Shown: piece after piece, positions 18,545 through 28,300 of the stretch
Layout of the letters: each line of letters opens with the position of its first letter
How positions within the stretch are numbered: the stretch's first letter is position 1
NCBI GenBank assembly: GCA_026400355.1
Contig: JAPLPE010000022.1
Coordinates: 205,507-261,501 of the forward strand
DNA from: Rhodobacterales bacterium
GTDB taxonomy: Bacteria > Pseudomonadota > Alphaproteobacteria > Rhodobacterales > Rhodobacteraceae
Direction of reading: 5' to 3'
Length of the DNA stretch: 55,995 nucleotides
Program-made: the position numbers and the translations under genes
The notes under the pieces: generated by a model
What the model saw: only the letters and a program-made list of their open reading frames with translations
Told to the model about the DNA's origin: nothing
The model's database searches: none

Positions 18545-19906
18545 GTGACGGTTGTTTGGGCAAAGCAGGCCTTGTTGCCGGGGGGCTGGGCGCGGGATGT
18601 GGCGGTCACGATCGGTGCGGACGGGCGGATTTCAGCGGTTTCCCCGGGCGTTGCGGCGCGGGGGCAGAGGGTGGACATCCTGTTGCCGGCACCCGCCAAC
18701 CTGCATTCCCACGCGTTCCAGCGGGCGATGGCGGGCCTGACCGAGACGCGGGGGCCGAACCCGGGGGATTCGTTCTGGACTTGGCGGCAGCTGATGTTCC
18801 GGTTTCTGGACCGACTGACGCCCGATCATGTGCAGGCCATTGCGGCCTTTGTGCAGATGGAGATGATCGAGGCCGGGTATGCCTGCAATGTGGAGTTCCA
18901 CTACCTGCATCACCGGCCAGATGGTGCGCTCTATGACCGGCTGGCCGAGATGGCCGAGCGGATTGCAGCGGCGGCGGTGGAGACGGGGATCGGACTGACA
19001 CTCCTTCCAGTGCACTATCAGTTCGGCGGTTGTGACGGGCGGCCATTGGGGCCGGGGCAGATCAGGTTCGGGACGTCGCCGGACATGTTCCTGCGTTTGC
19101 ATGAAGAAAGCGTTGCGGCGCTGCGCGGGCTGCCCCCGGACACCGCGTCGGGGATCGCGCCTCATTCGCTGCGGGCGGTTTCGGTCGCGGGGTTGCGGGC
19201 GGTGACGGCGGGGGCCAAAGGGCCCGTGCACATGCATCTGGCCGAGCAGAAGGCCGAAGTGGCCGAGGTTCTGGCTGCCCGGGGCGCGCGACCGGTGGAA
19301 TGGATGCTGGGCAACATGCCGGTCGGGCCAGAGTGGTGTTTGATCCATCTGACGCAAATGACGGAGTCAGAGACGCTTGCGCTGGCGCCGACGGGTGCGG
19401 TGGCGGGGTTGTGTCCGATTACGGAGGCTAATCTGGGGGATGGCATCTTTGACGGGGTGCGCTGGATGGGGGCCGGGGGGAGGATCGGGATCGGCTCGGA
19501 CAGCAATACCCGCATCGGGCTGAGCGAGGAGCTGCGGCAGTTGGACCATTCCCAGCGGCTGCGGGACAATTCGCGCGCGGCGTTGGCGCTGCCGGGAGTG
19601 TCGACCGGGCGGCGGGTGTTTGACGGCGCGGTCGCAGGCGGGGCGCAGGCGGCAGGGCGCGGGACCGGCGGGATTGTTGCAGGTGAATGGGCGGACCTGA
19701 TGACGCTGGACGGGACGGCGGTCGATCTGGAAGGGCGGACGGGCGATACGGTGCTGGACGCCTTCGTCTTTGCCGGGTCGGACCGCATGATCCGCGAAGT
19801 CTGGGCGGCTGGGCGGCACCGGGTGCAGGACGGGCGGCATGTGGCGCGAGAGGCGATCACGGATGCGTATCGCCGGGCGTTGAGGGATCTGCGGGACGCC
19901 ATATGA
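18545..19906 (+). CDS. hutF: Formimidoylglutamate deiminase
   Basis: Deaminates N-formimino-L-glutamate to N-formyl-L-glutamate, making this the five-step rather than the four-step histidine route. Amidohydrolase superfamily, 453 aa from the GTG at 18545. Motifs in that numbering: His54 and His56 (NLHSHAF), His231 (MHLAEQ), His268 (IHLTQM) and Asp319 (GSDSNTRI). I prefer GTG 18545 to ATG 18506 because family homology begins at VVWAKQALLPGGWARDV and the upstream ATG is inside the operator palindrome. It overlaps hutC by ATGA. The reading rests on motifs and on hutG nearby. Confidence 0.93.
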   Translation: MTVVWAKQALLPGGWARDVAVTIGADGRISAVSPGVAARGQRVDILLPAPANLHSHAFQRAMAGLTETRGPNPGDSFWTWRQLMFRFLDRLTPDHVQAIAAFVQMEMIEAGYACNVEFHYLHHRPDGALYDRLAEMAERIAAAAVETGIGLTLLPVHYQFGGCDGRPLGPGQIRFGTSPDMFLRLHEESVAALRGLPPDTASGIAPHSLRAVSVAGLRAVTAGAKGPVHMHLAEQKAEVAEVLAARGARPVEWMLGNMPVGPEWCLIHLTQMTESETLALAPTGAVAGLCPITEANLGDGIFDGVRWMGAGGRIGIGSDSNTRIGLSEELRQLDHSQRLRDNSRAALALPGVSTGRRVFDGAVAGGAQAAGRGTGGIVAGEWADLMTLDGTAVDLEGRTGDTVLDAFVFAGSDRMIREVWAAGRHRVQDGRHVAREAITDAYRRALRDLRDAI

Positions 19907-20583
19907 CCGGCTGGCAGGATATCGAGGCCGAGGCCCTGCGGCGCATCCATGCCCGCGCATGGCCGCCGGGGAGTACCATCCCGCATGAGGCTGATCTGGC
20001 GAAGGAATTCGGCGTGGCACGGGCGACAGTGAACCGCGCCCTCCAGGCGCTGGCCGATGCCGGATGGCTTGATCGCAGGCGCAAGGCGGGAACGCGGGTG
20101 GCGCTGCATCCAGTGCGCAAAGCCACGTTTTCCATCCCGATCCTGCGGGCCGAGATTGAGGGTGCGGATTCCGTCTATGGCTATCGGCTGCTGGGCCGCA
20201 CGTTGGAGGAGGCCCCTGCCCCGATCGCGGCGCGGCTGGGGGTGGCAGGGGCGCTTTTGCATGTGACGGCGCTGCATCTGGCGGACGGGCGGCCCTATGC
20301 CCATGAGGACCGCTGGGTGAATGTCGCGGCGGTGCCGGGGATCATGGCGGTCGATCTGGCAGTGGCGAGTGCGAATGAGTGGCTGGTGACCCATGCGCCT
20401 TTTGTCAGGGGGGATTATGCGATCGGGGCGGCGGCAGCAGATGACGCGATGGCAGGGGTCATGGGGGCGGCGATCGGTGCGGCTTTGGTGACGGTGGAGC
20501 GGACGACGTGGGACGATACGGCGGGAATCACGGCGGTTCGGATCACGTTCCGCGAAGGGCATTGGGTGCGGACGGTGATCTGA
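19903..20583 (+). CDS. hutC: Histidine utilisation repressor HutC (GntR family)
   Basis: DNA-binding repressor that releases the hut operator when urocanate accumulates. The start ATG 19903 overlaps the hutF stop, giving 226 aa; the longer open frame upstream simply runs through hutF. An N-terminal winged helix-turn-helix (~8-70, with IPHEADLAKEFGVARATVNRAL) is followed by a UTRA ligand domain (~85-220). The pattern matches the HutC subfamily that gives the GntR group its name. The operator at 18505 controls its own transcription together with hutF, as expected for feedback control. Confidence 0.93.
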   Translation: MTGWQDIEAEALRRIHARAWPPGSTIPHEADLAKEFGVARATVNRALQALADAGWLDRRRKAGTRVALHPVRKATFSIPILRAEIEGADSVYGYRLLGRTLEEAPAPIAARLGVAGALLHVTALHLADGRPYAHEDRWVNVAAVPGIMAVDLAVASANEWLVTHAPFVRGDYAIGAAAADDAMAGVMGAAIGAALVTVERTTWDDTAGITAVRITFREGHWVRTVI

Positions 20584-20696
20584 GCGGTAACGGGTGGTTA
20601 GGGGTTGCTTGCGGGGCCGGGGGGATCTGTGGGGTTAACAGCGGAAGTCTTGCAGGTGTCTGATTTGGTTTTGGTATTTCATCATTCTGCGTTTCG

Positions 20697-20740
20697 GTGT
20701 CACGTCGGTATCACGTCGGTATTGCGTCGGTATTGCGTCG
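20697..20740. repeat. 11-bp tandem repeat, four units
   Basis: Four consecutive 11-bp units: GTGTCACGTCG, GTATCACGTCG, then GTATTGCGTCG twice. The last two are identical and the first two differ by one or two bases, showing recent tandem expansion. Not in a coding frame I can support. It could be a length-variable marker or a multi-site binding array. Confidence 0.85.
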
Positions 20741-20895
20741 GTGGATTTTGGATGTTTTCGGAAACGGTAGAGTAAGGGCCGGTTAAGTATTCTGAAAAAG
20801 GGGTGGGGTGAGGCGGGCTTCACCAAGCCTGCATGTCGCCTCATTATGCGGGAGCGGGGTTAAGGACGGGTTAGGCGCTCGGTTGGGGGTCTTGT

Positions 20896-20963
20896 GTAGG
20901 ATGGGTGCAACCCACCTTGGGTGAGGGCGTCCGGGCGGCGGTGCGTGCAAGCATGCACCCTAC
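20896..20963. repeat. Inverted-repeat intergenic element (GTAGG...CCTAC)
   Basis: About 68 bp bounded by GTAGGATGGGTGC and GCATGCACCCTAC, with internal hairpins at GGGTGCAACCCACC and GCGTGCAAGCATGC. Elements of this look recur between genes in related bacteria. A related half (AGGATGCGCACCCTACG, ~30223-30240) lies at the 3' end of the carbohydrate-binding protein gene. A small non-autonomous mobile or REP-type element is the likely nature. Confidence 0.6.
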
Positions 20964-21038
20964 GAGAATGGCCAAGGCCATTGCCTTGGTCACGCGGCGA
21001 CAGTGACGCATTCCGGCCGGACGTCTTAGCGTTCGGCC

Positions 21039-21068
21039 AGCCCCTGCCCCCCCCCAAGGGCAGGGGCT
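21039..21068. terminator. GC hairpin downstream of the pqi operon
   Basis: Perfect 11-bp arms AGCCCCTGCCC and GGGCAGGGGCT around an eight-base loop. It lies 180 bp past the pqiC stop codon, with no T-run on either side, so intrinsic termination is uncertain. Confidence 0.45.
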
Positions 21069-21247
21069 TCGCCCCCACCAGGGCAGGCGCTGGCCTTCTG
21101 TCATGTGAGTGGAACGGGGATCGGTGGAGGCGGCAGGGCGGGAGCGGGGCGGTGCTTCCACTGGATGCCCCGCTGATCCCGCTCAACCGAATGGGTGCAC
21201 AGAGGACGATCGCACGCCACCAGAAACGATCTTGTGCCTTGGGTCTG

Positions 21248-21805
21248 CTACCGCAGTCCATCCCGCGCGATCGCCTCGGCCAGCATCGCCGTTACCTGAC
21301 CGCGTGCAGCGGCGATTTCGGCGGGGCCGGCATCGGGGGAGAGGGGGGCGGAGAGGGCGAAGGAGCGGGAGCGGCCGCGTTCGGAACCGTCGAGGGCGGC
21401 GACGAAATACTGACCGGAAAGGCGGAAATTGCCGCGCTGGCTGGCCACCATTTCCTCGACCCGGACTTCGACCCGCGCCTGCGGACGGCTGTCGAAGGGC
21501 CAGGGTTCCGAGGCGACCTGTGCGCCGGTTATGACGCGGAGCAGAGACCCCAGTTCCAGTGTCATCGCCCGTGCGGGCAGGTCGGCCCAGAGGAGACCCG
21601 CCTGCCGGGTTATGCCGCCGTCAAGCGTCTCGATCGAGATTTCCTCGTTCTGGGCATAGGTGGGCAGGCTGACTTCGCGCAGTTCGACCGTGCCGTAGGA
21701 AATGCCGATCCGGGTTTCGGGCGTAACCGAGGGCACTGCAAAGCGGACCGGGGCTGGGGAACAAGCGGCAAGCGCCAGCACAAGCAAGAAGGGGCGGAGG
21801 GCCAT
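21248..21805 (-). CDS. pqiC: PqiC-type ABC transport auxiliary lipoprotein
   Basis: Outer-membrane lipoprotein that anchors the periplasmic PqiB needle. The 185-aa precursor has a lipoprotein signal with lipobox LAAC and acylated Cys15 (MALRPFLLVLALAAC). The rest is the ABC-transport auxiliary (DUF330/PqiC) fold, with the conserved IETLDGGITRQAGLLWADLPARAM segment split here by family-typical variation. It starts 6 bp after the pqiB stop codon and closes the pqiA-pqiA-pqiB-pqiC operon, giving a full inner- to outer-membrane lipid path. Confidence 0.85.
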   Translation of the reverse strand: MALRPFLLVLALAACSPAPVRFAVPSVTPETRIGISYGTVELREVSLPTYAQNEEISIETLDGGITRQAGLLWADLPARAMTLELGSLLRVITGAQVASEPWPFDSRPQARVEVRVEEMVASQRGNFRLSGQYFVAALDGSERGRSRSFALSAPLSPDAGPAEIAAARGQVTAMLAEAIARDGLR

Positions 21806-21811
21806 GGCAGC

Positions 21812-24214
21812 TTACCTTCCAAAGATCAGGGCGTTCGGGTTGCGTTCGATGGTGCGGGCGAGCTGGGCCACAGCCTCGGCGGCGCGGGTGACTTCGCGCA
21901 TCGCGTCGCGGGCGTCACGCACGACCGAGGACGTGTCGTTGAAGCCTGCGACGGCGGTTTCGGTGCTGGCGAGCAGCGCATTCACCTTGTCGATCATCGC
22001 GGGCAACTGATCGGCGGCCGCGGCGATCTGGTCGGCGGCGGCAGCGGCTGAGGCCAGCGTGTTGTTGGCATTGTCGATCACGCCGCCGTTTCGCACATCG
22101 CTCAACACGCCCTGCAGTTCGGCAAGCGCGGCCGAAAGGTCAGCGGGCAGGGTCTGCATCCCGTCAGAGGAAACGAAGGTATCTGCACTCGCCATGAGCG
22201 CTGTCGCCTGATCCAACAGATCGGTCAGCGGCAACTCGGTGGCTTTGGTGGTGAGTGACGTGATCTGGTCAATGAGCGCGGGGACGCCTTCCATCGCTGT
22301 GTTGGCCTGTGCGGCGACGGCGGTGATCTGGTCGGCGGCGTCGCGGGCCGAACTAAGGACGGCATTGGCGTTGTCGATCACGCCGCCCGCCTGCACGTCT
22401 GCAAGGACAGAGCGCAACTGTTCGAGAGAGGCCGAGACATTGCCGGGCAGCGCCTTGACCTCTTCCGAGGCGATGAGCGCGTCGAGCGAAGATAGAAGGC
22501 TGCTTGCCTGTGTGACCAGATCGTTGAGCGGCAGCGCCTCGACCTGAGAGGCGATGCCGTTGATGCGTTCGATAAGCGCCGGCACACCGTCGAGCGCGGT
22601 GCCGGCGTTGGTTGCGGCGACCTGCAGCGCATCGACTGTGGAAAGAAGCCGGCCCACAGCATCCTGCGCCTGAATGTCGGTCAGCATGGCGCGAATATCG
22701 GCGACGGTGCCCTGGATCTCGCCCAGAACGGCCGTGAGCTGTTCGGGTACGGCCTGCACGGCTTCGGACCCCACGACGCCGCGCACATCGGCGATAAGGC
22801 CCGAGACCTCTTTCGGGACCGACTGCACCTCGGGGCTGCCGACGAGCATGGAGGCGTTGTCCATGAAGCTGATCGCGCTGTTTAGCAGTTCCTCGATCGG
22901 CAGATCGTTGATGCGCGAGAGCGTGCCCTGCGCCGTGGCGGTGATGTCGGTGATCTCGCTTGGTGCAGTGGGGATCGCCGGATAGGGTTCGGCTGCGGTG
23001 TCGAGGACGGCGGGGGGCGCGTCGGCCACCTCGAGAAGCTGGACCTTGAGCCCGCCGGTCAGGATGCTGCCGGTCGCAAGGCGGGCGCGGAGGCCGTCCT
23101 CGATCATGCCTGCGATGTATTCCTGCGCCTTTTCGGGACTGCCGTCGCCTTCAAGGCCAAGGCGGTTCGGCTCGATTGTAAGAACGGTGATCAGGTGGAT
23201 GTCCTCATTGCCGAATCGTTCGGGGTCGATGAGGCCGTCAAGGCCCGTGACTTCGCCAATCCGCAGGCCGTTCAGTTCCACGGCGGCGCCGGCGGACAGG
23301 CCCGCGACATTGCCTTCGAACACGGCCGAGAGGTTGAGTGTGGCGGCGTTGTTGCGGCTGAAGAGGCTCGCCCTTGCATCGGCCTCGTAGTAGAAGATGC
23401 GGAAGATATCGCCATCCTCGGCGGGTGGCGAGCCCGAGACGAAGGTGTCGAACGTGCCGCCGCCGATGAGGAGCGAGGCGAGGCTCGCAAAGTTGATCGT
23501 GGCCCCGCCGGTACCCACAGAGATGGAAAAGCCCGAGGCATCCCAGAACACGGTGTCCTTGCGGACGAGCCTGTCATAGGGCGCAAAGACCACGGCATCG
23601 GCCTCGACCGAGAGACCGTCGGGAGAGACGCGGGCATCGCCGATGCGGCCGATCGGCACGCCCTTGAACATGAGCGGCATGGAGGTGGTCAGGGCACCGT
23701 CGGTGGATCGCAGGATGATGCGCAGGCCCTGCCGGTTCGAAGGCATCAGGGGCGCGATGCTTTCGCCAAGATGCAGATACTTCGTCTCGCCGGGGGTGGA
23801 ATCCCATGTCCCTTCGATGAACACACCACTCAGTACGGTCTCCAGACCTGACACGCCCTGCGAGTTCACCTGCGGGCGGACAACCCAGAATTGCGAGGAG
23901 TCGTCCACATAGGGGGCAACATCGGGATCAAGCCGGACATTGACGATGACCTGATCCAGATTCTCGGTGAAGCTGACCTTCTCGACTTTGCCCACGGACA
24001 CGTTGCGGAACCGCAGGTCGGTCTGGCCGGCCTCGACCCCTGCTGCATCGTCGAACACGATCTGGATCAGCGGACCCCGGTCGTGCCATGCGGTCCAGGC
24101 GACGCCCAGCGCAATGAAGAGGGCGGCCAGCGGCACCAGCCAGACGACTGACATGCGGTCCCAGATCGACCGGCGGGCGGTCGTGACCGGGACGGGCGGA
24201 ATGGAGTCGGTCAT
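21812..24214 (-). CDS. pqiB: PqiB-type MCE-domain intermembrane transport protein with extended C-terminus
   Basis: Inner-membrane anchored, periplasm-spanning lipid-transport tunnel. One transmembrane helix (about 24-44, WLVPLAALFIALGVAW) is followed by three MCE/MlaD domains (roughly 48-140, 165-250 and 290-400). At 800 aa it is about 250 residues longer than E. coli PqiB (546). The extra length is a helical C-terminal region with a 100-residue internal repeat: GVPALI at the start, ALPLNDL or ELPLTDL about 20 later, and GGVIDNAN about 70 later. These probably lengthen the coiled needle. The start overlaps the pqiA stop (ATGA at 24211-24214). Confidence 0.9.
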   Translation of the reverse strand: MTDSIPPVPVTTARRSIWDRMSVVWLVPLAALFIALGVAWTAWHDRGPLIQIVFDDAAGVEAGQTDLRFRNVSVGKVEKVSFTENLDQVIVNVRLDPDVAPYVDDSSQFWVVRPQVNSQGVSGLETVLSGVFIEGTWDSTPGETKYLHLGESIAPLMPSNRQGLRIILRSTDGALTTSMPLMFKGVPIGRIGDARVSPDGLSVEADAVVFAPYDRLVRKDTVFWDASGFSISVGTGGATINFASLASLLIGGGTFDTFVSGSPPAEDGDIFRIFYYEADARASLFSRNNAATLNLSAVFEGNVAGLSAGAAVELNGLRIGEVTGLDGLIDPERFGNEDIHLITVLTIEPNRLGLEGDGSPEKAQEYIAGMIEDGLRARLATGSILTGGLKVQLLEVADAPPAVLDTAAEPYPAIPTAPSEITDITATAQGTLSRINDLPIEELLNSAISFMDNASMLVGSPEVQSVPKEVSGLIADVRGVVGSEAVQAVPEQLTAVLGEIQGTVADIRAMLTDIQAQDAVGRLLSTVDALQVAATNAGTALDGVPALIERINGIASQVEALPLNDLVTQASSLLSSLDALIASEEVKALPGNVSASLEQLRSVLADVQAGGVIDNANAVLSSARDAADQITAVAAQANTAMEGVPALIDQITSLTTKATELPLTDLLDQATALMASADTFVSSDGMQTLPADLSAALAELQGVLSDVRNGGVIDNANNTLASAAAAADQIAAAADQLPAMIDKVNALLASTETAVAGFNDTSSVVRDARDAMREVTRAAEAVAQLARTIERNPNALIFGR

Positions 24215-24870
24215 CGGATTGTCTCCGCCGCGCCTTCGGAGGCGGGGTCTTCGTCCGCTTCGATGTGATCCCAGATCAGGCGCGGATCAAAGGCTTGGGC
24301 CGAAAGCATCGTGAAGATCACCGAACAGGCAAAGGCAAGGGAGGCGGGCCCCGGATTGATCGCGGCCACCACGTTCAGTTGCACCAGTGACGAGAGGATC
24401 GCAACCACGAAGACGTCGATCATCGACCAGCGGCCGATGTATTCCACGATCTCGTACATCTTCTGCCGCGAGCCTGGCGCGGCACGGACGCCCCTGCGGA
24501 CCGAAAGCGCAAGGTAGGCGATACAGACGAATTTCGCGATCGGGATGGCGACACTGGCCACAAGGATGACCAGCGCCACAACGATGGCTCCGCCATGCAT
24601 GAGTTCAATGGCGCCGCCAACGATGGTGGAATTGTAGCTCGACGTCAGCGTCTTGGTGACGAGCATGGGGTAGAGGTTGGCCGGGATATAGCACATCAGG
24701 CCCACGGCCAGCCACGCCCAGACGCGGCTCAGGCTTTTGTCGTCACGCGATTCCAGCCGGCTGCCGCAGCGGTCGCAATGGGTCTGGCCGATAGGCCAGA
24801 CGCGGGTGCAGCGGGTGCAGGCAACTAGGCCGGCATCGCGGGCCGTCAGCATGACGATCGGTCCGCTCAC
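24211..24870 (-). CDS. pqiA: Paraquat-inducible protein A, second half-size copy
   Basis: Integral inner-membrane partner of PqiB, 219 aa. It opens with a zinc-ribbon-like CTRC...CDRC pair (about 18-36), then about four hydrophobic helices, with the family stretch GLMCYIPANLYPML at 57-70. E. coli PqiA is one ~417-aa protein made of two such halves; here each half is its own gene. It starts with GTG, overlapping the preceding half by GTGA (24867-24870), and overlaps pqiB by ATGA. Confidence 0.88.
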   Translation of the reverse strand: MSGPIVMLTARDAGLVACTRCTRVWPIGQTHCDRCGSRLESRDDKSLSRVWAWLAVGLMCYIPANLYPMLVTKTLTSSYNSTIVGGAIELMHGGAIVVALVILVASVAIPIAKFVCIAYLALSVRRGVRAAPGSRQKMYEIVEYIGRWSMIDVFVVAILSSLVQLNVVAAINPGPASLAFACSVIFTMLSAQAFDPRLIWDHIEADEDPASEGAAETIR

Positions 24871-25502
24871 CTGTAACCCTCTGCGCCGTCAAGGGATTTC
24901 CAGACCGACCAGCGGCACATCCAGGTATCCTGCACGATGCTGACCACGACCAGGCCTGCGAACATGTAGAAGGCCGGGCCAAAGCTGATGTCGGCCAGAT
25001 CGGCCACCTTGACGAGCGAAACGGCGCAGCCGATGGCAAAGATCTCGGCCATGGACCAGGGGCGAAGTTCTTCGGCCAGCCGGAAGGCGGCGCGGGCGGA
25101 CGGGCGCGGCGGGCGGTCAAAGACGATCGGGACAAGGACGTAGAGGATGAGGAGTGCGCGGGTCAGCGGGACCAGCACGATCAGCGCCACCACGGCGAGC
25201 GAGACGATGAGAAGCGGCCCGCCGACAAAGGAAAGGGCGGCGTCGAGCAGAGTCGAGGAGTTCTGGAGCCCGCTTGTGCTGATCCGCAGGAAGGGGAACC
25301 AGAGCGCGCCCAGGACAAGGACCGTGACCGTCAGCGCCATCATGATGATCGTCATGCCGGCGCGGCGGCGCGGGGCGATCAGGACGGAATGGCAGCGACC
25401 GCAAACAGCCCGTTCCCCGGCAGCGGGCTGCGCAGCGTGATAGAGCGCGTCGCAGCGGGGGCAGGCGATCAGGTCTTCAAGGGGAAGGGCAGACAGGTTC
25501 AT
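24867..25502 (-). CDS. pqiA: Paraquat-inducible protein A, first half-size copy
   Basis: 211-aa inner-membrane protein and first gene of the pqi operon. N-terminal CPRC...CGRC zinc ribbon (about 13-36) and about four membrane helices, equivalent to the N-terminal half of the fused PqiA. I start it at ATG 25502 (MNLSALPLEDLIACPRCD), because the zinc ribbon normally lies near the N-terminus. The open frame to 25628 adds 42 Arg/Pro-rich residues without family match; the Shine-Dalgarno at 25502 is weak. The 149 bp between this gene and rbsK hold no signal I recognise. Confidence 0.85.
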   Translation of the reverse strand: MNLSALPLEDLIACPRCDALYHAAQPAAGERAVCGRCHSVLIAPRRRAGMTIIMMALTVTVLVLGALWFPFLRISTSGLQNSSTLLDAALSFVGGPLLIVSLAVVALIVLVPLTRALLILYVLVPIVFDRPPRPSARAAFRLAEELRPWSMAEIFAIGCAVSLVKVADLADISFGPAFYMFAGLVVVSIVQDTWMCRWSVWKSLDGAEGYR

Positions 25503-25651
25503 CAGGGTCCGGGGCGCAGCGGCATGTCCGGGGAGTGTAGGCCGGAACCGGGGGGCGCGAAAAGGGGATGCGACCCTACAAATCATGTCGGGGGCCGCCC
25601 GGGGCTGCATTCTGGCGGAAACGCACAAATCCTGCCCGCAGATGCGGCAGG

Positions 25652-26578
25652 TCAGGGGCGGGACAAGAGTGCCTCGATCTCGGCCCGCAAGGGCATTGAT
25701 GGCGCGGTGCCGGGGCGGGTCACGGATATACCTGCAGTGGCACAGCCGAACCGGACGGCGGAGACGGGGTCCATCCCTTCGGCCAAAGCAGCCGCAAAGC
25801 CTCCGTTGAATGCGTCCCCTGCCCCGGTGGTTTCCACGACCGGCCCGGCTGACATGGCGGGCACATGCACTGTCTGGTGCGCGTCGTGATAGAGCGCGCC
25901 CTTGTCCCCCAGTGTGATGATCGCGGCCCCGGCCCCCTGATGGCGAAGGGCGCGGGCAGCGACCTCGGCCTCGGCCACGGTCGCCACGGAAAGGCCGGTC
26001 AGCGCCTCTGTCTCAGATTCATTCGGCGTCACGAAATCGCAAAGGGCGAGCATCCCCGGCGGCAGCGGCGCTCCAGGCGCGGGGTTGAGGACGGTGCGGA
26101 CGCCAGCTTCGCGGGCGATCTGAAGGGCGCGGAGGGCGGCGGGGAGGGGCTGTTCCAGTTGGGTGACAAAGACCCCGGCGGACCGGATCAGGTCAGCGCG
26201 GGCGTCGATATCGGCTTCTGAAATCAGGCTCGCCACGCCGGGGGCCACGATGATCGCATTGTTTCCGGTGCCCGATTCGACAAAGATATAGGCCGCACCC
26301 GTATAGCTGTCGTCATGCTGGGTCACGGCAGGCGTGACCCCTGCCTCGGCCCAGGTCCTGAGCGCCATGTCGGCAAATGTATCGCGGCCCAGACGGGTGA
26401 TGAAATGCACCTCGGCCCCGGCGCGTGCTGCCGCCACGGCCTGATTGGACCCCTTGCCGCCCGGCCCGAGTGCAAAGCTTTCGCCCATGATGGTTTCGCC
26501 CATCTTTGGCGCGCGCGGCGCACGATAGGCGGTATCGGCGACAAAGACGCCAAGGATCACAACGGGTTTCGCGCTCAT
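25652..26578 (-). CDS. rbsK: Ribokinase (PfkB family)
   Basis: Phosphorylates D-ribose or a similar pentose or deoxy-sugar in the cytoplasm. Starting at ATG 26578 gives 308 aa, the normal ribokinase length; the frame upstream of it is unsupported. Motifs: GGKGSNQA at 40-47, NPAPGAPLP at about 165-173, VTPNESE at 183-189, and ETTGAGDAFNGGF with GAGD at 252-255 and catalytic Asp255. The N-P-A-P and T-P-N-E-x-E signatures favour RbsK over other PfkB kinases. It follows the mutarotase gene by 105 bp and likely belongs to the ATPase-mutarotase-kinase operon. Confidence 0.88.
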   Translation of the reverse strand: MSAKPVVILGVFVADTAYRAPRAPKMGETIMGESFALGPGGKGSNQAVAAARAGAEVHFITRLGRDTFADMALRTWAEAGVTPAVTQHDDSYTGAAYIFVESGTGNNAIIVAPGVASLISEADIDARADLIRSAGVFVTQLEQPLPAALRALQIAREAGVRTVLNPAPGAPLPPGMLALCDFVTPNESETEALTGLSVATVAEAEVAARALRHQGAGAAIITLGDKGALYHDAHQTVHVPAMSAGPVVETTGAGDAFNGGFAAALAEGMDPVSAVRFGCATAGISVTRPGTAPSMPLRAEIEALLSRP

Positions 26579-26624
26579 GTCCTGCTTCCTTTGCTGACCG
26601 GGCCGCAGGAAAGGCGGCTCCGCA

Positions 26625-26675
26625 GCTTCTTGTGGTCTCAAGTATTCCCGCCAGAGGCTCCGAAGCCAGCCCCCG
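26625..26675. repeat. Possible diverged fifth copy of the GC-rich intergenic repeat
   Basis: In the fucU-rbsK gap, TTCTTGTGGTC...AAGTATTCCC...GAAGCCAGCCCC follows the same order as copy 1 at 13221 (TTCTTTGTTGTC...TTACCTCGG...GAAGCCAG). The match is by eye and interrupted, so this is tentative. Confidence 0.25.
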
Positions 26676-26683
26676 TCGCGCCG

Positions 26684-27136
26684 TCAGGCGTCAGGCGGAA
26701 TCACGCCCTTGCGGAAGACGAAACAGCCATAGAACCGGCGTTCGCCGGTCTGGATCACGGCATAGGCGTCCCGCGCACGGTCGTAGAAGTCAAAGCGTTC
26801 GATGCTGACCATCGGGCGCGGGCGGCCTTCAGCGGCGTCGATGGCGGCCTGCACCTCGGCCTGTACGGGCGGGACTTCGGAAGGGGCACCGACAACCTCC
26901 ATCCGGCCTGCGAAATCATCGACGAAGGTGTCGAGCGGGAGGACGGAAAGAACAGCCTCGACCGCCTGCGCGGCGGTCAGGTTTTCCATGCGCAGAAGGT
27001 CACCATAGACGGTGGCCCGCGCGATGCTGTCCGAGGGGAAGTTCGTGTCAGCAACCACCAGCGTATCGCCGTGGCCCATGGCACGCAGGACGTAAAGCAC
27101 GTCGGCGTTCAGGCGGTGGTCCAGTCCCTTGAGCAT
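26684..27136 (-). CDS. RbsD/FucU-family sugar mutarotase, FucU-like
   Basis: Interconverts sugar anomers so that the kinase receives the right form. 150 aa, the FucU length (RbsD is ~139). It has MLKGLDHRLNADVLYVLRAMGHGD at the N-terminus with the catalytic His, and RFDFYDRARDAYAVIQTGERRFYG near the C-terminus, closer to L-fucose mutarotase than to ribose pyranase. It sits 24 bp after the ATPase gene and 105 bp before rbsK. Pairing a FucU-like enzyme with a ribokinase leaves the true sugar open: ribose, fucose or another deoxy-sugar. Confidence 0.85.
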   Translation of the reverse strand: MLKGLDHRLNADVLYVLRAMGHGDTLVVADTNFPSDSIARATVYGDLLRMENLTAAQAVEAVLSVLPLDTFVDDFAGRMEVVGAPSEVPPVQAEVQAAIDAAEGRPRPMVSIERFDFYDRARDAYAVIQTGERRFYGCFVFRKGVIPPDA

Positions 27137-27159
27137 GTCGTCTCCTCCGTTTCGTCAGT

Positions 27160-28224
<1,065 letters not shown>

Positions 28225-28300
28225 GTCTGCAGGTCCCCTCCCCCGGTGTGGCGACAGTCCTAGCTGAGCCGGATCAAGCTGTCCATCGCCCCTGAACATA

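Larger units (their letters stand above)
20584..21247. other. 660-bp gene-free region after hutC, rich in repeats
   Basis: No open frame here has a ribosome binding site or recognisable protein features. It holds three kinds of structure, listed separately: a four-unit 11-bp tandem repeat, a GTAGG...CCTAC inverted-repeat element and a strong GC hairpin. hutC and pqiC converge on it, so it is a 3'-3' junction where termination signals are expected. Confidence 0.7.

Noticed and set aside
17604-18548. 314-codon plus-strand frame opposite hutI
   Set aside because: Gly/Val-rich shadow of imidazolonepropionase, whose metal ligands are all present on the other strand.
19162-20562. 466-codon minus-strand frame opposite hutF/hutC
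   Set aside because: Arg/Pro-rich antisense product. hutF and hutC have full motifs and coupled starts.
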